The position numbers were made by a program, and so were the translations under genes. The notes below the pieces were generated by a model. It did no database searches and was not told the DNA's origin. It saw nothing but the letters and a program-made list of their open reading frames with translations. From Lachnospiraceae bacterium (GTDB taxonomy: Bacteria > Bacillota > Clostridia > Lachnospirales > Lachnospiraceae), in NCBI GenBank assembly GCA_910575075.1, contig CAJTCY010000002.1:62001-126000 (forward strand): a stretch of DNA of 64,000 nt, read 5' to 3'. Positions within the stretch are counted from its first letter, which is position 1, and each line of letters starts with the position of its first letter. Shown here piece after piece: positions 16,470 through 26,600 of this stretch.

Positions 16470-19400
16470 TTATGCTATATCACCGTTTTCTAAATATTCC
16501 CTTATTAGAATATCCTGTTTATCGCTTTCATATGAATTTTTTTCCTCTTTAAGATATTCCCTATGTTCAACAAAATCCACCCCTTTAAGAGATGTAATTA
16601 AATCACTTAAAAAATCAATCTTTTTTTCAATAAGAGGCACTTTACTGCCGCTCCAAGATGAAGAATTAGCAAACAAAGGTATAGATTTAAATACCTCAAT
16701 ATCTTTTGTATAATTCATCAATTCCAACAAAAACTCTATCCTGTCTGATTCAAAAAATGTTGCAATAACATTAAAGACCATTTTGAGGTTATTGCTATTT
16801 CCAATATTTTTTTCAATATAATCTTTTATCCATTCTTTTTTGCGCTCCTTTATAAATTCTGAAGTTTCTTTGCTATTAACAAAAATCGCTGCGCCCTCAT
16901 CTTTTACCATAAACCCAAAGCAGTCGCTCAACATATTCTCATATGCAATTTGAATTAGTTCTTGATAATTATCCATCTCCCAAATATTTTCAAATACTTT
17001 ATGCTCATAAGATGTTCTGTGTATATTCCCATGAAGTTTTTGTGTAATTTCTCTCCAAAAAGAATTCTTTCTTTTAACAATTTCTATTAAAAGCTTTCCA
17101 TTATAATCAAAATGCTCTCCCAAAGCAAGAAGATATAAACTTCCTAACAACTCCCATTCATCTAAAAACAAGTCCAATATTATTTGAATTGTTGACTCCT
17201 GACGAGCAAAATCAAAGAATTTTGCAATATGATAACTATTTTTAGGTGGATATTCCATGATAATTTCTGATACTTTTCTTACAATTTTTTCATCATATTC
17301 CCTATATCTCTCCAAGCATAATATAGAAGGAAAATCAGGCGTTCCTAAAGAAGCCTCTCGTTTCATAAAAGTTAGAAATTCCTTTGCCAATTCTTTATTG
17401 AGCATTTCTTTCGGTGCAGTTTCCCAAATAGCACTTTCCCAATTATGCTTATATGAAAATTCTTTTTCCTCAATGATTTTTTTCGTTTGTTCAATTCCAA
17501 AATCCATTAATAGCTTGTTTATAATCCTATCGGCATTATATCCATAAGGAGCTTGATATCGAAGATAAATGTTTACAACATCTAAATATACTTCTGGTTC
17601 GGACTCTAAGATTAGAAAAATTATATCTATGCCCGATTTCAATGCCCAGTCCTCTTTATCTTTATTTTCCTCACATATCTTACACATTTTAAATAAATGT
17701 GCATAATCATCTAACCTATAGTCTTTAATCAGTTCTTCAATTTTACTTTTTCTCTCCGCTTCATCCTCCTCCCATGTTTTTCCCTTTATATGCTCTTTAA
17801 CCAATGTGTTGTATACCATAAAATCCTTATTTTCTGTGTATCTATCAAACAAGTCACAATTTTCTATTTCTACCCATTCACAATGTTTTTCTATCTCTCT
17901 CAATATTTTGCACTGTTCAAATGTCAAGTTCTCCCATTTATCAAAAAACATTTCTCCTATGCATTGCAAATCATACAGTTGAATTTCCTTTGCATCTTCC
18001 TGCTTTAAGCCACTAATATAGCCATATGAAATAATATCATTGAGAAATCTTGTATATTTTTTATTTGAATATAATTTAGACAATGCTCCCCATATATAAT
18101 TGCGCAGCTTTCTACTTCCATCAGTATATAGTATCTGTAAGTTGTACATAGTAATAGATCTACTATTCTCAAAAGACTCTGCCTTGTGAATACTGCATTT
18201 TAAAAGTTCTTTAAATACATGTAGCATCAGTATGGTTGCATTAATATCTTCACCCTCACTTGCATATCTCCACAGACAATCTGCCATCTTTAATTCTTTT
18301 TCATAGTCCAATTGATACGAATTTACATCAAATGACATTCTATCAGAAAAAGCAAAATAAAAATCCATGACTAAATCAGGTCTTTTTTTATAATAAATCA
18401 GCAATAATTCCATAGCATCTTCAAAATATTCGGAATACTTAAAGCTACTTAAAATAGCAATTTCTTCACATTCAATATGATTATAATTTTTCTTACTATC
18501 AATATTTAACTGCGATATATCCATGTCCTTACATTTTATACTATCTATCTTTTGTTTTAAAATATCTAAGGATTTTTCTTCATTCAAAGCATGAAAGCAT
18601 TTTAGATATTCTGCTTGCTGGCTCTCATCTGCTTTATTCCAACTAATATTAACCTGTTCCTCTATATAATTTTTCATTTCTTCCGAATAAAACAATTTAA
18701 TTAGTGTATTCAACGCATATACTAATTTATTTTTAAATTCAGGAAAGCCTGTCTGTAACAATTGAAAAATAGAAATTGTCTTTTTTTCAATTAAAACATA
18801 TTCTAATATATAGTTTCCAAGACTCTGGTCACTAACTTTCGCAACTTCATCTTGATATAAATCAATCAATTCTCTGTCGTTCAAATCGTGGCATACGATT
18901 ATAAAACATTCAGAATTTATATTGACTAACTCTAATATTTTTTGTGCTATCAAACTTTCTTTATATCTAATTGGTCCTAAAAGTGATATAACAAATAACG
19001 CATTTATAGCATCCTCTGTCAATTCTGTAGTTTCTATTATTCTTCCATAATATTGAGCAAATATATCTGTAGCATTTCTTATAGCAAAATATCCGTTATC
19101 AATTGATATCTTTCCTGCCAAAATTGCTAATCTTATATTTCCCTTTGCAATCTGCGCAATTCTTTCTAAATAATCTTCATTGGCTATTCCAAGATTTTCT
19201 TTTAAAATCTCTTTAATCTCTTCATCTTTTAAAACTTTAATGATTATTTCTTGCGGAATCATATACTGACGAACAATGCTTTCCACTCTATGTTTTGCGT
19301 AATCTCGCACTGTCATTACTAACTTAACAGTATTACCATTTGATATAGAAGTCACGTAATCAAGTATGTACTCTAAACTGGTTGTTTGATTGGCGTCATC

Positions 19401-20183
19401 AATAAATAAAATACATTTTTCTTCATTGGATATATAATACTGTATATCATTATAAAGCGATTCCCCATTATTTTTCACGCATAAAACATTCCAACCCTCA
19501 AGTTCCAATTGCTTACATACCTCTAGAACAAGTCTAGTTTTCCCTACTCCTGACGCTCCTGTTACTAAAGTGATCTTTGAAAAGCTAATTGCAGAATATA
19601 ACTCTTCCTTTTCTTTCTCTCTATAATGTAAATTCATACTAAGAGGTGCATTCATTCCATTTTTATCATATACTTTAATAAATTCCTCTCTTGAAAATAT
19701 TTGATGTGTATCAACTTGAATATGTAAGAATTCTGCCGCTAAAAACGGATAATTTACAAGTAAATCATGTGAAATAGTGCTTAACCCTATTGTTTCAATA
19801 TCAATTCCTGATATCATACTTTTTAACTCTTCTTGTTGTTCTACATGAATGTTGGTAGAAGAATAAGCACAAATTATCTTTTTTATTTTATTTTCATTTA
19901 TTTCCAATTTATCTTTATTAAAACAAGATAAAATATCTTTTTTCATTTTTTCAAATGCTTGCGTTTCTACTGTTCCATACATAATAAGAATATAGGTGCC
20001 ATCTTCTTCAATCACAAATGAATCTGGCGTTCCCTTAGTAGTCTTATTTGTTCCATCTTGCACCCCTAAAGTTTGTATGTTTTTAAATTTATACTTTTTG
20101 TACAGATATGCATCAAATAATTTTTGAAAGCTTCCACCTTCTAATTCTCTAATTGCATTCTGTATAACATTGATTTTGCTCAT
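16470..20183 (-). CDS. Large STAND-type P-loop NTPase with N-terminal nuclease-like domain; phage-defence candidate
   Basis: A 1237-residue cytoplasmic protein. Residues 1-150 resemble the PD-(D/E)xK-type domain that precedes P-loop modules in several defence proteins: GGSFQKLFDAYLYKKY (16-31), then GTPDSF (51-56) and YILIMYGT (64-71). Asp54 fits the active-site Asp, but Met68 stands where I expect the catalytic Glu. Residues about 200-400 are a STAND/AAA+-like NTPase: Walker A GASGVGKT (209-216), Walker B CILFIDDA (257-264) and VKLVMTVRD (287-294) like an arginine sensor, then a winged-helix-like region. The remaining 800 residues are helical repeats without known motifs, suited to ligand sensing. 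The gene is far more AT-rich than its neighbours, so it was probably acquired. Avs-like function is inference. Confidence 0.75.
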   Translation of the reverse strand: MSKINVIQNAIRELEGGSFQKLFDAYLYKKYKFKNIQTLGVQDGTNKTTKGTPDSFVIEEDGTYILIMYGTVETQAFEKMKKDILSCFNKDKLEINENKIKKIICAYSSTNIHVEQQEELKSMISGIDIETIGLSTISHDLLVNYPFLAAEFLHIQVDTHQIFSREEFIKVYDKNGMNAPLSMNLHYREKEKEELYSAISFSKITLVTGASGVGKTRLVLEVCKQLELEGWNVLCVKNNGESLYNDIQYYISNEEKCILFIDDANQTTSLEYILDYVTSISNGNTVKLVMTVRDYAKHRVESIVRQYMIPQEIIIKVLKDEEIKEILKENLGIANEDYLERIAQIAKGNIRLAILAGKISIDNGYFAIRNATDIFAQYYGRIIETTELTEDAINALFVISLLGPIRYKESLIAQKILELVNINSECFIIVCHDLNDRELIDLYQDEVAKVSDQSLGNYILEYVLIEKKTISIFQLLQTGFPEFKNKLVYALNTLIKLFYSEEMKNYIEEQVNISWNKADESQQAEYLKCFHALNEEKSLDILKQKIDSIKCKDMDISQLNIDSKKNYNHIECEEIAILSSFKYSEYFEDAMELLLIYYKKRPDLVMDFYFAFSDRMSFDVNSYQLDYEKELKMADCLWRYASEGEDINATILMLHVFKELLKCSIHKAESFENSRSITMYNLQILYTDGSRKLRNYIWGALSKLYSNKKYTRFLNDIISYGYISGLKQEDAKEIQLYDLQCIGEMFFDKWENLTFEQCKILREIEKHCEWVEIENCDLFDRYTENKDFMVYNTLVKEHIKGKTWEEDEAERKSKIEELIKDYRLDDYAHLFKMCKICEENKDKEDWALKSGIDIIFLILESEPEVYLDVVNIYLRYQAPYGYNADRIINKLLMDFGIEQTKKIIEEKEFSYKHNWESAIWETAPKEMLNKELAKEFLTFMKREASLGTPDFPSILCLERYREYDEKIVRKVSEIIMEYPPKNSYHIAKFFDFARQESTIQIILDLFLDEWELLGSLYLLALGEHFDYNGKLLIEIVKRKNSFWREITQKLHGNIHRTSYEHKVFENIWEMDNYQELIQIAYENMLSDCFGFMVKDEGAAIFVNSKETSEFIKERKKEWIKDYIEKNIGNSNNLKMVFNVIATFFESDRIEFLLELMNYTKDIEVFKSIPLFANSSSWSGSKVPLIEKKIDFLSDLITSLKGVDFVEHREYLKEEKNSYESDKQDILIREYLENGDIA

Positions 20184-20557
20184 AAAGCTTTCTCCATGAC
20201 ATTTTCATATTTTAATTCATATGCTTTTTCCAAAAATCTACCTATACATTCTTAAAAGCTCATTTTACTGAATTCTATTTATTGAGATAAACTCACAGTC
20301 ATTGGATTTTTATTTTACAAATGCTTTTTGAGGGCTGCTCTGTCTTTGTCTTAGTCCACACCACGCACCCCTCAATATCCCCTGCCCTTATGTTCATTCA
20401 TAACCAGTATCTTTTATAGGAAAAATCGAATATCTTTCTTATTCCTATGATATCTTTGTTTCTCCCGTTTTGCAAGGTTTTTTACCTGTTTGGGTCATTC
20501 GTTTCAATATCCATCCTGCAAAGGCAAGATTGTACTCCTGCAAAAGGCATACTACTT
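20184..20557. other. Intergenic stretch without recognisable features
   Basis: About 370 bp between the STAND gene start and the GH127 terminator. It must contain the STAND promoter (AT-rich just upstream of 20183), but I see no strong -35/-10 pair, repeat or ORF. Confidence 0.5.
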
Positions 20558-20602
20558 AAAACTGGGAGGACAGCTGATAAAAACCTCTGTCCTCCCAGTT
20601 TT
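20558..20602 (-). terminator. GH127 gene terminator
   Basis: AAAACTGGGAGGACAG (20558-20573) and CTGTCCTCCCAGTTTT (20587-20602) form a perfect 16-bp stem just after the stop of the 2400-residue gene. Confidence 0.9.
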
Positions 20603-20623
20603 ATTTTCTCAAATCATAAAAAC

Positions 20624-23600
20624 TTATTTTACAGTCACTTTCAAAACTGCCTTTGCCTTACCATTATATGTCTTAACAGTAATCACTGCTTTTCCTTTCT
20701 TCTTTGCCGTGACTTTTCCCGTCTTACTTACTTTTACGACTTTCTTTCCCTTCTTGTCGACCGTGTATTTGAAGGCTGCGCTTCCGAATTTCTTGGAAGA
20801 AACTTTCGCTTTAATCTGGAACGTTTTCTTCTTTCCTTTTGCTTGCAGCGTTACCTTCTTCTTGTTCAGAGATACCTTTGTTTTCTTGGTAGGAGCTTTC
20901 TTAACAGTAATCTTATATACTCTTACTTTACCGTCTGCCCCAATGGATTTCACAGTTGCCTTTCCAGTTTTCTTCGCATAGATCACTCCCTTTTTATTTA
21001 CTGTGGCGATCTTGGTATTAGAAGTTGTATAAGTACAATTCTTGCCTGCAATCGAATATTTTTCTTTCAGTCCCATGGTCAATGCTTTGGTAGATACCGT
21101 TTTCAGTTTCACCAGTCTGTTGATCGCAAGTTTCAATGCCGTATCTGCGGCATTTACCTGGGCCTGCGTTGCGTTAGCATCTTTTGCAGTCTGTTCCGCT
21201 TTGCTTAATGCTGCCTTCAACGCATTATAACTTGCCGTCGTATAGTCGGACGCCTTAAGCGCCTTCGCAGTGGCAATGGTCTTATTTAAAACAGTAAAAT
21301 CGGTTTTCACTGGCTCATTCCCTGCGTTATTCTTTTCTGTCAGTCCCGAAATAGCCGCCCGCAGGTCGGCAGCAGCTTTGTCTACCTGTTCTTGCGTTGC
21401 CTCTTCCTGATTGTTTACTTTAACGGCTTCTTCCAAAGCTTCGCTGAATTTCTTCCAGCTATCCTCAGTATATTTATCTTTGTCCGTATACTGGTTTGCT
21501 TCATTGATCGCCGCTGCCAGTTCTTTCTTATCTGCCTCTCCCGGTCCTGCCTGCGTCGGTTTCTTCTCCAATCCATCAATCGCTGCACGCAGGTCTGACA
21601 ATGCCTGGTCTACCTGTGTCTGGCTTGCTTGTGCATCGTCATTGACTCTGATTGCCTCAGTCAGGGCATCACAAAGTTTCTTCCAGCTTTCTTCTGTATA
21701 TGTATCCTCGTCCTTATATTGATTCGCTTCATTAATTGCGGCTGCAAGCCCGTTCTTGTCTGCATCTCCCGGTCCTGGCTGGACTGTTTTTTTCTCCAAT
21801 CCATCAATCGCTGCCTTTAGGGCATCAAGAGCGTCCCTGACCTGCTGCAGTGTTGCTTGTGGATCTTCTTTTACACGGTTCGCTTCTGCAAGCGCATCGA
21901 TGTATATCTTCCAGCTTTCTTCCGTATACTTATCCTCATCCTCCTGCTTAGGCGCTTTGCTGATTTCTGCATCAAGTTTGTTCTTTTCTTCCTGAATCTG
22001 CTCTGCTTCTGTAGTTCCTGTTCCTTTTACAATAGCAATCGTATACTCTGCTGTCGTCTCATGATCCTGCGCAGCTGCAGTCAGGGACACATTCGTTGTC
22101 TCGCCTGTCAAGGTAATAAGCTGTTCACTGGCATCGTCAATCAGCGTCTCACCGATGCGGATCAATCCACTGGGGGTATTCGGAGATACCTTCATATAGA
22201 CAGACGCCGTGTCTTTTGGAACCTTCAGTGTATAGTTCTTCGTCTCTCCTGTAAATGCAGGCGAAAGCGTTCCTTTGTCAAAACTTAGTGCTGACAAGTT
22301 CGGGTTATCGCTGTACTTCGTGGTATCCGTAGTGGCAATGCCGAACAAACCTCCTACATAAGAGCTGCCATTACCCTGCAATTTTACCGTAATCACAGGA
22401 ATTTTCTCGCCTTTTTCATCCAGTACAAATTCTCCCGCAGAATCTTTCTTGTATTGCGGATCGCTCCAATATTTCGCCGGAATTTCAATTGTGTCGGTAT
22501 AGAATACTTTCTCACCTGCTGCATCATTGATTGTAACGCCCTGCAGTTTCTCTCCGTTGATGCAGAGATCGAAACTTCTGCCTTTGTCTCCTGAAAACCA
22601 GGTACATTTGAGATAATTGTGCTCTGCCTGAGGATTGATCCGCAAGTCATAGCTGAACCAGCCTGTTTTCTGAGCATCCCGGTAGAGACGTCCGTTAAAA
22701 TTACCTACGCTGGAACTTTCATACTCGAGGTTCTTCGCTAACTCAGAGTTATTTTCATCAAAATTGGTCAATGTTTCAATTGACATCTCCTCCTCACGGA
22801 GCATTTGCTTCTTCTCCAGAATACGTTTCTGGCTTGCCTCAGAACCTGCTACTTCAAAGGTCATATACAAACCGTAACGTTCCTTGTACCGCATAAAATG
22901 CGGTGTATAAATCAGATCCGGAGAATCTGTATTCTTTAACTGGAACTGTACTTTTCCATCCTCGCTGTCAGCAATCCGAACCAGATTTTCCTTAACATTA
23001 TTTTTCCACTCCTGCACCGTCATATTCTGAACAGTGATCACAGACTGGCAGGTGGTGTCCATAGTACCCACACGCACCAGAATTCCGTTTGCGCTATATG
23101 CATCCATATTGCTGGTTCCAAGCGCTGCGCTCAAAGCAACCGGACCATAACGGAATGCCATAAAATCTTCATTGTCCTGTGTTCCATACGCTTTTACTTC
23201 CATCGGGAAGGTAAGTTCTATGGTATCTCCTGCCTGAACTTCAGAAACTACTGCATATCCGCTGCTCTTCTCTGCCTGTGTGATCTCCTTTTGTACTCCG
23301 TTAACCAGAATGGAAGCTTCGCCTGCTGTCCAGTCCGGAATACGGAATTTGATATTCGTGCCTGCTGCTACTTCTGTTCCATTAACAGCAGCTATTTTTA
23401 CAGTCACTTTATCTTCATTGGGTATATGAGCAGTCTGGGTCAGCTTAAGATTCTGCTCTGCAAATGTAAAGGTATTGCTGAAATACATATTTACATAGAC
23501 ATCTGACTTTTCTGTAAAATACATGGTGTCCCCAAGTTTGGAGAAATTTTCCATTCCAGTTCCGGTACAGCACCAGAATTCATCGAATGGACGGTTAAAG

Positions 23601-26600
23601 ACTTTATTATAGCCAGGCGCCATAGGCTGAAAATACATGGTCGTTCCTGTCTCCGGATTCTGGGAGGAGAGGATGGCATTGATATACGTATTCTCATAAT
23701 AGTCCATATACTTCTTATCTTTTGTCAGTTTATACAGCTCTCTGGATAATTTCAGCATATTATAAGTGTTACATGTCTCGCAGGTCGTGGAACCGTCATA
23801 CGCTGATTTCGTAGCGTCGTAATAAAGCTTATCTGCATCATGGAAATGCTCTGACTGGCTGTTTCCGCCCGTTACATACGTATGATGTTCAATGACAATA
23901 TCCCAGAATTTCTCCGCCGCTGTCTTGTATTTCTCCAGCTCCGTTTTTTCTGTTTCGGAGAGAGCCTCATAATAATCCTCATTGTCTTTCATCACCGTAT
24001 ACCGTTTCAATGCGCCGATGAACTTTGGTATCGTAGTATTGGCATGTTTTCCGCTGAGCACATCATTCCCTGCCGCAAGTTCATTGAACAAAGACACCTC
24101 ATCAAAATACTGTGCGGCTATCTTATAGTGTTCGTTTCCGGTAATATCATAAATCTCATACAGAGCCTCGTTCATACCGCCGTATTCCGTGCGAAGCATT
24201 ACCGTATTATCTGTCAGCCTGCTGCATCGTTTGTAGACATACTCGCTGAAACCTTCTGCAATCTCAAGAGCTCCCTCGGCGAGTTCCTTATCATCCACAA
24301 AAGTATAGATATCTATGAGCCCTGCCAGAACTTTGTGCAGATTGTACCAGGGCACAATTACATTTTCGTCACTGTTTCCTGTTCCGTCGGTTTTGTTCAA
24401 AATGCTTTCGCGGAACGCTGATACATAGCCTGCGCTTTCCGGATGCGCCGCAGCATAGGCGTCCTGACAGACTTTCAAACCTTCCACTGCATCCCTGATC
24501 TGTGTAAGAAGCGCCGTCTTTGTCTGTTCCTCTTTTGCGCCCTTATACGCCTGAGAGAGCGCAGACATATAATGCCCAAAGGTATGTCCCCGGAAATTGG
24601 TGCCGTTGCTTCTCTCCCAGCCCTGATAACCTTCTGAGACAGGAGGGGTCAGACCAGATACCCGGTAGAACTCATACAGAAATTTCTTAGAGCTTAAACT
24701 CAGCAGATAATCATTTTCCTTCTGCGCTGCATTCAGCAGATAATCGTCTGCCAGAACAACATTTTCAATGCCGCAGTCGAGGATTCCATCTAAATTTTTT
24801 TCTGCAATTGCTTTGACTGTCACAGGGAATTCTTTTGTCACCGCTTCCCCGCCTGCAAAAGCTACTGTTGCCGTCAATTTTACTGTCTTATCCGGCTGCC
24901 CTGCTTCTGGACGGGTCACTACGCCTACACCGTCATCCGGTGAGATCACCGCCGTATCAGAGGATTTCCAGGTAATAACAGAACTGGATGCTCCTTTCAG
25001 CGGAAGATCAATCTTCTTACTGGTTATCACCTCTGGAATACGTAACGCGCCTATATCACTCTGGGCTACTGCTTTCTTGTCAAATGTGCGTCCGCTGGTT
25101 TCTTCGTAAACTTCAATTGCTTCTTCTAATCCGAGAACCATATCATACAGGCGGTATCCGTCCAGAGACGCGTTCAGATACGCTCCCTGATAATTCGGTC
25201 CATTATATCCGATCGATTTCTCATCTCCCTCACATGCGCCAATCACTCCGGTAGCTGTTTTCGAGATTTCATATTTCACACTTGTTTTCTGGGGAATTCC
25301 GTTCTTGTATATCGCTGCTTCTTTCGTATCGCTGTCATACGTCACAAGCACATGTGTCCATTCTCCTACGGGGAAGAATTCATTTCTGTCGCCATCCACT
25401 TTGATAAAATATGGCTGGTCATTGCTTCCGCCAGATGCCGGTCCTACAGATAAGCCAAGCGGTTCTTTACTGTTGGTAGTGAGATAATATCCATCACTGT
25501 TAAATGCTTTTTTACTCCATGCAATCACTTGTTCTCCCGTTCCCATATCTGCATTGGGTTTTATCCAGAAGGCAAGAGATAATTTGCTGGGGGAGAGCAT
25601 TCCATTGGTTCCCAGATTCAGCCAGGAATCCGTTCCATTCAACGACACCGCTTTTCCCTGAATACCGTCTGGATAAGCAAGAGTTCCATTTGCCTTAACC
25701 AAATTTTCATACACAGAACTGTCCTTCAAATCACCCGCGTCAAAATTCAAATCCAACAGCAGATTAGGATTTTCATCTTCTGTGTAAGCCTTTATCGTCA
25801 CAGTGAATTCTCTGACTGCGGCTTCGCCATTTAAGTAGCTTGCACTTGCCGTCAGGGTCACAGTGTCATCCTGCTCTCCTAATCCCGGACGTTTTTTTAC
25901 TTCTCCTTTATCCGTTAGAACCTCAGGCTTCGAAGATTGCCAGGTAATCACAGAACCCTTTTCCCCTTTTAATGGAAGACTGATATCTTTAATGGTACTG
26001 TTCACCAGCGACAGTAAATCTAAATCGCTTTGCGCCACTGCTTTTTTATCAAACTTTCTGCCGCTTTCCTCATAAACGCTAATGACCTCTTCAATATCAA
26101 ACACTCTGTCGTAAAGGCGGTACTCATCCAGGGAAGCGCTCAAATGTGCGGTATTATATCCTCCATTGCGCCCGATATATTTCATTACGCCTTCACACGG
26201 CCCAATGACTCCGGTGGCAGTTCCTCCTGTCGGATATCCTATGCTTGTTTTCTGAGGGAGCCCATTTCGGTATACTGCAGCCTCTTTGGTATCACTGTCA
26301 TACGTCACAACCACATGCGTCCACTCTCCCTTGGGGAAGAATTCATTTCTGTCGCCTTCCACTTTGATAAAATATGGCTGGCCTCCCCCCGGCCCTACGG
26401 ACAGCCCCAGAGGTTCTCCTTCCGCCGTTCTCAGATACCATCCGTCACCATTATATAGATCTTTATGCCAAGCGATAATCTGTTCGCCAGTTAAGTTATC
26501 TGCCGGATTGAGCCAGAAAGAAAGCGACATTTTACTGGGACAGAGCATACCGCTGGTTCCCAGTTCCAGCCAGGAATCTGCTCCCTTTAAAGTCACTGCC

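Noticed and set aside
20447-21208. 253-residue plus-strand ORF rich in Phe/Cys/Leu at the end of the GH127 gene
   Set aside because: It is the reverse frame of Lys-rich repeats (AAG/AAA read as CTT/TTT); the sense frame encodes a clear protein.
21290-21990. CRISPR array
   Set aside because: The regular repeats of about 200 bp are in-frame FIVAR-coding units without unique short spacers.
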